Positions 53,010-61,922 of a stretch of 64,000 nucleotides of DNA are shown piece after piece. The notes beneath the pieces are model-generated. The model saw nothing but the letters and a program-made list of their open reading frames with translations, was not told the origin of the DNA and made no database searches. The first letter of the stretch is position 1. Every line of letters begins with the position of its first letter. The translations under genes and the position numbers were made by a program. The stretch is taken from contig NZ_MASN01000030.1 in assembly GCF_001861355.1 (NCBI RefSeq), positions 248,001 through 312,000 of the forward strand, written 5' to 3'. Source of the stretch: Natrialba sp. SSL1 (GTDB lineage Archaea > Halobacteriota > Halobacteria > Halobacteriales > Natrialbaceae).

Positions 53010-54787
53010 GTGATGCCCGACGACTCCTGTTCGTCGCGGGCTGTCTCGTCTGCCTGCTCGCAGCCGCCAGCGCGCTCCCGGCAGCCGATCCCCGACTCGA
53101 TGCGCCGGGGAGCGAGGAGAACGTGACGACCACGGGCAGCTGGGACACCCTCGCAGAGTCCGCTGATCCGATAGAGATGGTTACCAACACCTCAGAGGGA
53201 GGTGACACAGAGTCCGATGAGAGAGACGGCGATGGGCCCACAGCGCCGATCGAACTGGACGGCGCGCCCGAACCGGGAAGTCAACTCACGGTTCGGATCG
53301 GTGATGCTGACCACATCACCGATCGAACGGTCGAAGTCGACGGCACGGAGGCCGGCGAGACGGACCACAACGGTCAGGTCGACGTTTCCGTCCCATACGC
53401 CGAGGAGATGACGATCGAGGTCGTCGAAACGAACCAGTCAAAAACGGTCGACATCGAGACGGACGCAACTATCGAACCAGCGCCCGGTGCGGCACCGAAC
53501 CGAGACCTCGAAATCGCGGCGGCTGTCGGAACGACGCCGGTCGCGAACGGAACGGTCTACCACGACGGCGAACGGGTCGGGACGACCGCCGAAAACGGAA
53601 CGGCGACCGTGGCGTTACCGGATGTTTCGGGTCCGACGACGGTGCGCGTCGAACGCGGCCCCGTGAGCAGCGAGCGGACGATCGACGTGCAGGAACCGAC
53701 GGTCGAGTTCGCCTCGCCGTTGTTGTTCCCCGGGATGCCGGCACCGGTTCAGGTCTCGGCGGATGGTACCGGAGTGCCCAATGCGAGCGTCGCAGTCGAT
53801 TCGGGCGACTCGGCGACGACCGGTGCCGATGGGACGGCACGGGTTCGCCTCCCGTTCGACGACGAGGCGACCGTGACCAGCACGGTCGGCGCAGAGACCG
53901 CAACAGCCAGCGTCGACGACCTCTATCTCCGGCTGACTACCCTCGTCGTGATCGTCCCCGGCTTCGTTCTCGGTGCGGTCGTGACGTACGTCCGCGTCGT
54001 GCCGTCCGGCTACAAGGACAACCGACAGCAGCTTTCGGCTCTGTTCGTCGGCCTCGCCGGCGTGTTCGACGATCTCGCAACTGTCGCTGGCAGGCTCTCT
54101 CACGGCCTCCGAAACCCCTCCTGGCCCAGGATAGGGATCGGGTCCGCGTTGAATCGGCTCCGTTCGCGTCCGCGTCTCGGACTCATACTACCACGTCTCG
54201 TCCCGTCGCTCCCGTCCGCTCCGCCGGTCGGCAGCCTACTGTCGTCGGTCTGGTCGCTCGACTGGGGCGGGTCATCCGAGCGAAATCGTCGCCTCGGCTC
54301 GATTCTCAGCCGCGACAACAACACCGACACCGACGACGATCGCACTGCCGACGACCACACCGACGCCGAGTCAGCCGCCGCTACCGGCTCCCTGTACAGC
54401 GAGGTACCACTCGAGCCCCGCTCTCCTCGCTCCGAGGTGCGCGCGATCTGGCACACCGTCCTCGACCGAGTAGGAGTGCACGACCGCGAAACACAGACGC
54501 CAGGCGAGGTCACCCGCGACGCACTCGACCGAGGGTATCCCGGCGTGAGCATGCGCCGACTCGCGACTGTCTTCCGGGAACTCGAGTACGGTGATCGCGA
54601 GCCGTCCGCGGATCGCGTGCTGAGTGCGCGCGCTGCGGCAGCGAACGTGGTGGAGTCGGATTCGGACGAGACCATTGCGTCGGGCGCGTCCGGTGCCGGT
54701 GCTGGTGCTGGTGCCGGTGCGTCCGCCGACACGACGGAGGCCGACGAGACGGACAACGCCGACGAATCGGAGGGGGCGAACCAATGA
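53006..54787 (+). CDS. Surface protein with DUF4129 domain
   Basis: The protein has 593 residues, starting at a GTG at 53006 that overlaps the peptidase stop by GTGA. A signal helix (about 5-25, LLFVAGCLVCLLAAASALPA) is followed by Ig-like/carboxypeptidase-regulatory-like strands (about 80-300). A membrane helix (about 314-336, LTTLVVIVPGFVLGAVVTYV) leads to the cytoplasm with a DUF4129 domain (about 450-545, with RSEVRAIWHTVLDRVG). A Gly/Ala repeat (GAGAGAGA, from GGTGCT units) precedes the end. Known: DUF4129 accompanies transglutaminase and MoxR/DUF58 systems. Confidence 0.8.
   Translation: MSDARRLLFVAGCLVCLLAAASALPAADPRLDAPGSEENVTTTGSWDTLAESADPIEMVTNTSEGGDTESDERDGDGPTAPIELDGAPEPGSQLTVRIGDADHITDRTVEVDGTEAGETDHNGQVDVSVPYAEEMTIEVVETNQSKTVDIETDATIEPAPGAAPNRDLEIAAAVGTTPVANGTVYHDGERVGTTAENGTATVALPDVSGPTTVRVERGPVSSERTIDVQEPTVEFASPLLFPGMPAPVQVSADGTGVPNASVAVDSGDSATTGADGTARVRLPFDDEATVTSTVGAETATASVDDLYLRLTTLVVIVPGFVLGAVVTYVRVVPSGYKDNRQQLSALFVGLAGVFDDLATVAGRLSHGLRNPSWPRIGIGSALNRLRSRPRLGLILPRLVPSLPSAPPVGSLLSSVWSLDWGGSSERNRRLGSILSRDNNTDTDDDRTADDHTDAESAAATGSLYSEVPLEPRSPRSEVRAIWHTVLDRVGVHDRETQTPGEVTRDALDRGYPGVSMRRLATVFRELEYGDREPSADRVLSARAAAANVVESDSDETIASGASGAGAGAGAGASADTTEADETDNADESEGANQ
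54690..54720 (+). repeat. Hexanucleotide GGTGCT-type repeat
   Basis: About four units of GGTGCY encode Gly-Ala repeats near the C-terminus of the DUF4129 protein. It is a possible site of length variation. Confidence 0.45.
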
Positions 54788-55515
54788 GCCGGAGTCCGCT
54801 GCGTGCGGTACGGCGACTGCGAGAGCGAGCGGGCGGGATCGAAACGGACTGGCTCGCGATCGGACTCGTCGGCGTCGGCAGCCTGGGAACGATTGCAGTG
54901 ATTACATTCGGCGGGTATCTGCCGGGAGTCAGCTCGCAGTTCGTCGGGGTTCTGTATCCGCTCGCGCTGTTGTTTCCCGCGTTCGGACTGGGTGTACTCG
55001 CGCTCACGCTCTGGTGGGTGTGGAACACGAGCTACGTCGCCCCCCAGCCGATCCACCGCGGACCGCCCCCCGAGCGGGGGGAGACGGGTCCCCTCGAACC
55101 GGTCGGCCGAAGCACGGAGCACAGCCTCGAAATCGCGTCGATGGCCCAGTATCGCTGCAACGGCACCAGTTCGGCCTACGAGATTCGAACCCGACTCACC
55201 GAGAACGCGATTCGGATCGTGCGAACGAGACGCGGGCTCGACCGCGAGACGGCCCGTGAACGAGTTGAAAATGGAACGTGGACCGACGACCCGGTCGCTG
55301 CGGCGTTCCTTTCGACTGAGCGACCGCTTCCGCTCGCCGAGCAGGTCCGAAATGCGGTCGACCCCGGTGATGCCTACTACCAGCGAGTCGATCGGACGAT
55401 ATCGGCGATCACAGCCGTCGAGTACGACAACGGCGCTGTGACGAGCGAGCGGTCCGGGTCGGCGACCGCGATCACGACGGCGGACGAACTCGCGTCCGAG
55501 GAGGTGAGCCGATGA
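54784..55515 (+). CDS. Haloarchaeal membrane protein (DUF7269-like)
   Basis: The 243-residue protein has two membrane helices (about 24-46 and 50-82). A soluble domain (about 115-225) contains NAIRIVRTRRGLDRETARER and DDPVAAAFL. The start MSRSPLRAVRRLRERAGGIE overlaps the previous stop by 4 bp. It always appears to sit between DUF4129 and DUF58 genes in haloarchaea as far as I recall. The function is unknown. Confidence 0.7.
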   Translation: MSRSPLRAVRRLRERAGGIETDWLAIGLVGVGSLGTIAVITFGGYLPGVSSQFVGVLYPLALLFPAFGLGVLALTLWWVWNTSYVAPQPIHRGPPPERGETGPLEPVGRSTEHSLEIASMAQYRCNGTSSAYEIRTRLTENAIRIVRTRRGLDRETARERVENGTWTDDPVAAAFLSTERPLPLAEQVRNAVDPGDAYYQRVDRTISAITAVEYDNGAVTSERSGSATAITTADELASEEVSR

Positions 55516-57074
55516 GCGAGCGAAGCGGCGAACGCGGACGGAGCGAGCACAAATCTGATCGAGGACATCGGGTCGACCGGGGTGAGTGGGCGCTGTTCGC
55601 CTCGCTCGTACTCGCGGGGACGGGGTTACTCGTGGGCGCGCAAATCCTCGTCGCGGCGGCGACGATTCCGCTTTGCTACGTTGCGGCGGCGGTGTTTCGG
55701 ACGCGACAGGAGTCCGCGGTTCGGGTGCATCGGACGTTCCAGACGGCAACCAGTGTCGACGCCGGCGGTGACTCACCGACGGGGACGGATCGACCGGCAC
55801 CAGACTCGAACGGAGTCGGTTACGAAGCAGTGAGCGAGCGCCACGCAGCGCCGCAGGTCGGTACCGACGGCGGCGTCGCTGTCGCCACCGAGAGCGACGC
55901 TGCCGACACGAACACGACCCTCACCGGCGGTCCCGGCGACACCGTCACCGTCCGAACCACCGTCGAAAACGCCAGCGACACAGCGCTCGTCGACCTCCGA
56001 GTCGTCGACAGCGTGCCCGACGCCCTCCCCGTCGTCGACGGTACGCCGCGGCTGGCGACGACACTCGAGCCCGGCGCGACGGCGACACTCAAGTACGACG
56101 TCGAGCTACGCAGGGGCGAACACGAGTTCGGCGCTGCAGCGGTCCGGACGCGTGACCTGACGGGGACGGTCACAGAGACTCGAACGGAGTCGGTTACCGG
56201 TGGCACACGAGTGCGGTGCTGGCCGACGGTCGAGGACGTGCCGGTGACGAGCGGGATCGACGAGTACGCGGGTGACGTACCGACGACCGAGAGCGGGAGT
56301 GGGATCGAGTTCCACTCGATTCGGGAGTACGCCGCGGGCGATCCGGCGCGGTCGATCGACTGGCGACGGTACGGCCGGACGCGGGAGTTGGCGACGGTCG
56401 AGTACCGAGCGGAACGGTCAACGCGGGTCGTCTGTATCGTCGACGATCGGACGAGTCAGCGACGCGCGGCGGCCGTGCGGACGCTCTCTGCGACAGCGTT
56501 ATCGGCAAGCGCAGCAGAGCGAGCAAGCGAGTCGCTGCTCGATGCGGGCTATCCCACCGGCCTCGTGACGCTGCACGTTCGGCGAGTGTTCGGCGTCTCG
56601 CCCGGGAGCGGAACGGAGACGCGCCGACAGATTACGGAGCATCTCCAGCACGTCCGAACGCAAAAAACGAGCGAGAGCGACTGGCTACAGTCGCTGTTCG
56701 GGTCGCCGGTCGAGTGCTTGCCGCGGGTGCTCCCCGGTGAGGCGCAGGTGGTGTTCTTCTCGTCGTTCGTCGACGACGACGCACTTGCAGTCGTCAAGCG
56801 GCTGCGGACGATGGGGTATGAAGTGCGAGTTGTGAGCCCCAACGTGGTGGGGAGCACGCGAAGGACACGAGGGACACGGAGTGAAACCGCGGACAGCAAG
56901 GCTGGTGACTCACCTGGGACGAACCGCGACACTGGTGCCCGTCTCGAGGCGCTCGATCGCGATGCCAGACTCGCCAAGGCGCGGGCGAACGGCGCTCGCG
57001 TCATCGACTGGGACTTAGAGCGACCGATCGGACTCGTTCTGCAGGAGGCACTCACGGAGGTGCAGTCCCGATGA
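55512..57074 (+). CDS. DUF58 family protein with N-terminal beta domain
   Basis: The 520-residue protein has two close membrane helices (about 30-65). A CARDB/DUF11-type beta domain (about 135-210, ENASDTALVDLRVVDSVPD) is followed by the DUF58 domain (about 240-390) with the signature EFHSIREYAAGDPARSIDWRRYGRTR. A VWA-like remainder has STRVVCIVDDRTSQRRA. Known of the family: DUF58 proteins partner with MoxR ATPases in envelope biogenesis. It overlaps its neighbours by 4 bp on each side. Confidence 0.85.
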   Translation: MSERSGERGRSEHKSDRGHRVDRGEWALFASLVLAGTGLLVGAQILVAAATIPLCYVAAAVFRTRQESAVRVHRTFQTATSVDAGGDSPTGTDRPAPDSNGVGYEAVSERHAAPQVGTDGGVAVATESDAADTNTTLTGGPGDTVTVRTTVENASDTALVDLRVVDSVPDALPVVDGTPRLATTLEPGATATLKYDVELRRGEHEFGAAAVRTRDLTGTVTETRTESVTGGTRVRCWPTVEDVPVTSGIDEYAGDVPTTESGSGIEFHSIREYAAGDPARSIDWRRYGRTRELATVEYRAERSTRVVCIVDDRTSQRRAAAVRTLSATALSASAAERASESLLDAGYPTGLVTLHVRRVFGVSPGSGTETRRQITEHLQHVRTQKTSESDWLQSLFGSPVECLPRVLPGEAQVVFFSSFVDDDALAVVKRLRTMGYEVRVVSPNVVGSTRRTRGTRSETADSKAGDSPGTNRDTGARLEALDRDARLAKARANGARVIDWDLERPIGLVLQEALTEVQSR

Positions 57075-58474
57075 ACGAGCGGACGCGCCTCCCGCAGACG
57101 ACCGCACGCGCGATTGCGGTCGTCGCCGGTGGGGCGACGGTCGCGCTGGCGAGTGTCGTACCCGCGGTCGCCGTCGCCGTCCTCTGCGGACTGGCACTCA
57201 GCGCGACGGTGATCCGATTCGGACGGTCACACCGACAGATTACACTCGCGGCAGCGCTGTTGCCCGCGCTCACGCTGGTAACCACTGCAGTCGTCATCCA
57301 GCCGGCCACGCGGGCTGTCGTCGCGCTCACCGTCATTGGTGTCCTCCTCGGGGCTGGCGTCGGCGGAACACTCTTCGGATCGTCCGCAGCCGTTGCCCGA
57401 GACCGTGCTGCAGTCGCGATGGTCCTCGCCGCAGTGCTCACCGCCATCACTGCACTCGCCAGCTTTGCGGTCCGGGAGTTCGGGAGCCTGCAGGCTGTAC
57501 TCGAGTTCCTGCTCTGGCGAACCGGCGACGGAGTGGGAGGGCTGTTCAGCGCACTCGTCGTGACAGCGCTGGCGGGCGTCGCCGCCGTCGCGGCGCTTCC
57601 GGACGCGATGTTCACAACCGCACGGCGGCGCGACCAGGCGAAAGTGATACGATACGGGATCGCGCGTTCGATCGGCGTGCTGCTAGTCGCGACGCTCGTG
57701 GGTGGGACGGCGCTGATCGTCCTCGGCTGGTATCTGCCGCCAGTCGACTGGCTGGTCGAGGTGGTACTCGCCAGCGACCTCGTTCGCGGGGTCTTCCTCG
57801 GGCTCACGGTCGCGAGCGTGTTCATCGCGGCACTCGGCAGCGTTGTCCGTCGGTTTTGGAACCGGACGAACGGTGCGAGCGAGACATCTGCGATCGTTCC
57901 GATCGTGGTGGGTACCGCGATCGGCACGACACTGACCGTTCTGCTCGCAGGTGGGGTTGGGATGCAGCGGGGATCGGCGGCAGTCGAGACGGTCGGCGCG
58001 TTGTTCGCCGTTACGATGATCGTGTTGGCGATCGGAAGCGTCGTCGTCTGGCACGTGGGTGCGCTGGGTAACGGGGCGCTGTCGAAGTCGCCGTACATCG
58101 TCGCCACGACGCTCGCGACGAGCGGCCTCATTCTCGGCGTGCTCGCCGAACGGGAGCTAGCGGGGACCGGACTAGCTGCGGTCTGGGCCGGACTGCCGAC
58201 GTTCGTCGTAATCGCTGCAGCGCTGATGTGTTACGATCTGGGCCGCCACGGCCGGAGTCTCACACGAGAGATCGGAGCCGCCGGTGCGTTATCGACGCCG
58301 CAACTCGTCCGAATCGGCTGGAGCGGCGCTGTCGCGAGCGGTGGCGTCGTCGCCGCCGTCTGTGGCTTCTGGCTCGCGACGGTGTTCCGGCCAACGCTGT
58401 CCGTGCCAGCGACGATCGGCGTCGTCGTCGGCTTCGGTGTGCTCGTCGTCGGCGCTCGCGTCCTACTGCGTTGA
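57071..58474 (+). CDS. Polytopic membrane protein (DUF7519-like)
   Basis: The 467-residue protein has about 12 hydrophobic segments and few hydrophilic loops. The start MNERTRLPQTTARAIAVVAGG overlaps DUF58 by 4 bp. It is the last gene of the peptidase-DUF58 operon. Its end overlaps by 12 bp the 3' end of the convergent moxR gene. No motif beyond the helices can be named and the role is unknown. Confidence 0.7.
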   Translation: MNERTRLPQTTARAIAVVAGGATVALASVVPAVAVAVLCGLALSATVIRFGRSHRQITLAAALLPALTLVTTAVVIQPATRAVVALTVIGVLLGAGVGGTLFGSSAAVARDRAAVAMVLAAVLTAITALASFAVREFGSLQAVLEFLLWRTGDGVGGLFSALVVTALAGVAAVAALPDAMFTTARRRDQAKVIRYGIARSIGVLLVATLVGGTALIVLGWYLPPVDWLVEVVLASDLVRGVFLGLTVASVFIAALGSVVRRFWNRTNGASETSAIVPIVVGTAIGTTLTVLLAGGVGMQRGSAAVETVGALFAVTMIVLAIGSVVVWHVGALGNGALSKSPYIVATTLATSGLILGVLAERELAGTGLAAVWAGLPTFVVIAAALMCYDLGRHGRSLTREIGAAGALSTPQLVRIGWSGAVASGGVVAAVCGFWLATVFRPTLSVPATIGVVVGFGVLVVGARVLLR

Positions 58475-59476
58475 GGGAGATTCTGCGCCCGATTCTACCG
58501 CTGTCTCCGTAGCAGCGTCCGCCTTCATGGCCGGAACTTCGACGGTATCGAGGACGCTGTCGATGACGGCACGACGGCTCAAGCCCTGCATGCTCGCCTC
58601 CGGATCGAGAACGAGTCGATGGGCCAACGAGGGACCGGCGATGCGCTTGACGTCGTCGGGAACGACGTACTCGCGGCCGGCGAGCACGGCGCGAGCGCGG
58701 CCCACTTCGAACAGTCGCTGGACGCCGCGTGGAGAGACACCAACGTCGACACGCCCGTCAGTGCGCGTCGCACGACAGAGGCTGCCGATGTACTCTCGGA
58801 GCGGTCCCTCGACGGTGACGGTTTCGGGCACCTGCTGGAGCGAGCGGACGGTCTCGCGGTCGACGACCGACTCGACGGTTGGATCCGGCCGGTCACGGTC
58901 GGCACGGCGGTCGATCAGTTCTCGCGTCCCGTTGGCGTCGGGATAGCCGAGCGAGGTCTTGATCATGAATCGGTCGCGCTGGGCCTCCGGCAGTTCGAAG
59001 GTCCCCTCCTGCTCGACGGGATTCTGCGTCGCGATGACGATGAAGGGGTCCGGCAACTCGTGGGTCTCGCCGTCGACCGTCACCTGTCCTTCCTCCATCG
59101 CCTCGAGCAACGCCGACTGCGTCTTCGGCGGCGCACGATTGATTTCGTCGGCGAGAACCACGTTCGCAAAGATCGGTCCCGGTGTGAAGTGAAAATCCGC
59201 GGTCTCCTCCTCGAAGACGTACGAGCCGGTGACGTCCGCTGGCATGAGATCCGGGGTGAACTGAATCCGGGAGAACTCGAGTCCGAGTGCCGTTGCGAAC
59301 GAACGGGCGGTGAGGGTCTTTCCGGTACCCGGAACGTCTTCCAAGAGCACGTGGCCGCGGGCGAGGATACCAGCGACGACGTCTTCGAGCACGGCGCGGT
59401 CGGCGACAACGGCGGAGAGGATCTCCTCGACAACGGCGTCGGCCGTCGTCGCGGCGTCGGGGACTGACTGCGTCAT
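58463..59476 (-). CDS. MoxR family AAA+ ATPase
   Basis: From the ATG at 59476 (MTQSVPDAATTADAVVEEIL) the protein has 337 residues. Walker A is DVPGTGKTL (about 49-57) and Walker B is VVLADEINRAPPKTQSALLEAMEEG (about 107-131), with ATQNPVEQEGTFELPEAQRDRF. The winged C-terminal part has SPRGVQRLFEVGRARAVLAG. A TATA-like TATAAG about 25-30 nt upstream implies a leaderless transcript and excludes the longer frame. Known of the family: a chaperone that loads metal or activates DUF58/VWA proteins. Here it is convergent with, not upstream of, the DUF58 operon. Confidence 0.9.
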   Translation of the reverse strand: MTQSVPDAATTADAVVEEILSAVVADRAVLEDVVAGILARGHVLLEDVPGTGKTLTARSFATALGLEFSRIQFTPDLMPADVTGSYVFEEETADFHFTPGPIFANVVLADEINRAPPKTQSALLEAMEEGQVTVDGETHELPDPFIVIATQNPVEQEGTFELPEAQRDRFMIKTSLGYPDANGTRELIDRRADRDRPDPTVESVVDRETVRSLQQVPETVTVEGPLREYIGSLCRATRTDGRVDVGVSPRGVQRLFEVGRARAVLAGREYVVPDDVKRIAGPSLAHRLVLDPEASMQGLSRRAVIDSVLDTVEVPAMKADAATETAVESGAESPSTQ

Positions 59477-59583
59477 ACCGAGCATCGGTGCGCCCGGAAA
59501 CTTATACCTCCCGACACGTCTGCTGGGTCGGGTGGAGACAGACACACTCACGGCGTCTCCAGTCACGGTCTACAATCACGGCG

Positions 59584-60603
59584 TCACGTCATCCCGTGCT
59601 CTTCCTCGAGCCGGTCGTAATCCTCGTCCAGCACTTCGAGGACGGTGATCAGCGCACCGACGACGACCGGCCCGAAGAACAGTCCCATGATGCCAAAGGC
59701 GTAGATACCGCCAAGGACGCCGAGAATGATCACCGCCGGGCTAATCTCGGCGTAGCGGTCGACGACGACCGGGCGCAGATAGTCGTCTGCGACACCGACG
59801 ACGATCGCGCTGTAGATCGCCAACCCGGCCGCGAGCAGCGGCTCGCCGATCACCACGAGGTAGATCGAGGCGGGGATCCAGACCAGCGGCGCGCCGATCA
59901 ACGGCACCAGCGAGAGAATCACCATGATGAACGTCCAGAACGCGGCGTTCGGAATTCCCACGACGAACAGGGCGAGCCCCGCAATCACACCCTCGATAAT
60001 CGCGATCAAGACGTGGCCGACGAGAACCGCCCACATCACGTCGTTCAACTCGCCGTAGAGATCGTCCTGCACGTCCATCGGTAGCGGCGTCATTTCGCGG
60101 ATCCACTCGAGTAGGTCGTCGCCGTTCTTGAGCAGGTAGTAGAGCAAGAACAGGGCCAGTCCGAGCCCGATGAGGGCGTGTGTGAGCGCGCTGAACCAGG
60201 CGGTCGCCTGCTCGAGGACCATGGTGCCGACCTCCTGTGCGGAGTCGGCGGCCGTCGCGAGCAGGTCCACTTCCATCCCGGTCTGCTCTTCGATGGTGGA
60301 CTCGAGTTCGCTCACCTGCAGCGTGTCCGCGTCGAGCGATTGCAGCAAGTTCGCCGCGTCGTCCGCGATGACGGCGGCGACGAGGAGAAACGGGACGATG
60401 AAGCCGACGATGGCGAGAAGAACGAGCGCCAGTGCGGAGAGCATCGGCGAAATGTACGATTCGAGCCGTTGCTGGAGCGGAAACAGGAGGAACGCGAGGA
60501 GGACCGCGAGCAGGACGTACTGCAGGAAGGGGACGACCAACTGCCAGGAGAGGTACGCGAAGATGAGCACGAGCGTCAGGAGATAGCCCTTGCTGATGTT
60601 CAC
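59584..60603 (-). CDS. AI-2E family transporter (PerM-like)
   Basis: The protein has 339 residues, starting at a GTG at 60603 about 27 nt after the TATA-like TTTTAT at about 60629-60634. An alternative GTG at 60618 would add five residues. About eight membrane helices occur, with a long soluble loop (about 90-135) between helices 3 and 4. The family end VDRYAEISPAVIILGVLGGIYAFGIMGLFFGPVV is present. Known of the family: exporters or channels of varied substrates, named after autoinducer-2 uptake. The substrate is not clear. Confidence 0.85.
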   Translation of the reverse strand: MNISKGYLLTLVLIFAYLSWQLVVPFLQYVLLAVLLAFLLFPLQQRLESYISPMLSALALVLLAIVGFIVPFLLVAAVIADDAANLLQSLDADTLQVSELESTIEEQTGMEVDLLATAADSAQEVGTMVLEQATAWFSALTHALIGLGLALFLLYYLLKNGDDLLEWIREMTPLPMDVQDDLYGELNDVMWAVLVGHVLIAIIEGVIAGLALFVVGIPNAAFWTFIMVILSLVPLIGAPLVWIPASIYLVVIGEPLLAAGLAIYSAIVVGVADDYLRPVVVDRYAEISPAVIILGVLGGIYAFGIMGLFFGPVVVGALITVLEVLDEDYDRLEEEHGMT

Positions 60604-60683
60604 GGACGTGCAGACCACGAGCGACGGGATAAAACCGGGCCCGGCATCGGTCTGCGAGCAGCGCGTAGCGTGTCGTAACTCGT

Positions 60684-60770
60684 GCTATAGTAACAACTGA
60701 AACGGTTTACACACTGATCGCCGATCAGTCCGGCGATCAGGTGTGCACTGACTTCCAGTGGCTACTATAG
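60684..60770. mobile_element. Hairpin MITE, 87 bp, copy 2
   Basis: Both ends are CTATAGTA. Arms of about 36 bp pair imperfectly on the outside and perfectly at the centre, where CTGATCGCCG (60714-60723) meets CGGCGATCAG (60731-60740) around a 7-nt loop. There is no coding capacity. It matches the ends of the element at 1235-1432. It sits between perM and the next plus-strand gene. Confidence 0.75.
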
Positions 60771-60876
60771 GCGATGGTACTGCCACGCCACAGCATGGTC
60801 ACGGAACAGCCACGACAGGCCCACAATCAACAGCGACATCTACAAGACGCTCGCTTCAGTACCTGACACCAATCCA

Positions 60877-61803
60877 ATGAGTCCTGGTCCTCACCAGCGC
60901 GTACTCGAGTGGCTCACGGACGAGCAACTGCGAGTGGCAACGCTCGTCGGGTTGCTCGCGATTCCGTTTCTCATCGGCCTCTCCTGGGGGACGGTGAACG
61001 ATCCGACCACGGCCGCCGGAGGATCGATTTCGGGAGCGCCGATCCTCCTGTCCGGGTTCGTCGTCGGCTACTACTACAGTGACCGGCCAACGCCAACTCG
61101 TCGGGCGGGCGTTCGAACCGGACTCGTGAGTTCGGTCGGTGTGCTGGTTGTCTACCTCGGGACGACGTACACGACGATACTCACGGAGTCGGTCGAGATC
61201 GCAATCGTTGCGTCGGTCCTCACACCGATTCTGGGACTGCTCGGTGTCGGACTGACGGTCGTGTTGACAGTAGTTGCGGCGGTTTTCGGCGAGTGGTTCG
61301 CGAACGGTGGTGCACCGGGTCCGAGAGGAAACCAGTCGGACGCCGACGCGGCAGCGTCGACGACGGAGACCGACTCCGGCCACACGGTCCAGCGCTCACG
61401 CGGGTGGCTGTTCGTCGCTGCCTACGGTGTGATCGTCCCGCCGGCCCTCGTCTACACGCTGGTCGTGAACCCCGAAGCCGGACCGGGAGTCGCCGTCGTC
61501 GTACTCGCGATGTTCGCGATGGCGTTCGGATCGGTGGGAACCCTGCTCGCACTCGCAAAGGATATCGGAACGCTCGGTACGGCGAGAACCGCTATATGGG
61601 CCGACTGGCGTCTGCACGTCCTTGGCGCGGCCGGGCCGGCCACGGTCGTTTACGCCGTCGCATACTCCCAGGGCGTCTCGTACCCACCCGGCTACGCCAT
61701 CTTCACGTTTATCGGTGCGGTCTGGCTCGTCGCCGTTACCTATCTGGTCTGCCGGCATCGATACACTGGGAACCAACCGAATAGCGTCTCTCCGGCAGGG
61801 TAA
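60877..61803 (+). CDS. Membrane protein with DUF5518-like N-terminal part
   Basis: The 308-residue protein has about seven membrane helices. The segment GAPILLSGFVVGYYYSDRPT followed by RRAGVRTGLVSSVGVLVVYL (about 50-92) resembles DUF5518, a haloarchaeal membrane family. A Ser/Asp-rich loop (about 150-170) separates a second helix block. The function is unknown. It starts at 60877, about 105 bp after the MITE. Confidence 0.75.
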   Translation: MSPGPHQRVLEWLTDEQLRVATLVGLLAIPFLIGLSWGTVNDPTTAAGGSISGAPILLSGFVVGYYYSDRPTPTRRAGVRTGLVSSVGVLVVYLGTTYTTILTESVEIAIVASVLTPILGLLGVGLTVVLTVVAAVFGEWFANGGAPGPRGNQSDADAAASTTETDSGHTVQRSRGWLFVAAYGVIVPPALVYTLVVNPEAGPGVAVVVLAMFAMAFGSVGTLLALAKDIGTLGTARTAIWADWRLHVLGAAGPATVVYAVAYSQGVSYPPGYAIFTFIGAVWLVAVTYLVCRHRYTGNQPNSVSPAG

Positions 61804-61922
61804 CGGTTCGTCGGTCGTCCCCACCAGATTCCGTTCTGGGCCGTTCGATTCCGTCCTTTCGTGGCCTTTTCCGTTCGTTTCATTTTCTCCGTGTTTTGTC
61901 ACTTCCGTCTCGACCCGTCCGC

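Noticed and set aside
54100-55800. 566-codon minus-strand open frame
   Set aside because: It is an antisense shadow of the DUF4129, DUF7269-like and DUF58 genes. The composition is Arg/Pro/Ser rich and unlike halophilic proteins.
57052-58131. 359-codon minus-strand open frame
   Set aside because: It is antisense to the DUF7519-like gene, a Thr/Ala/Ser/Arg shadow of GC-rich codons.
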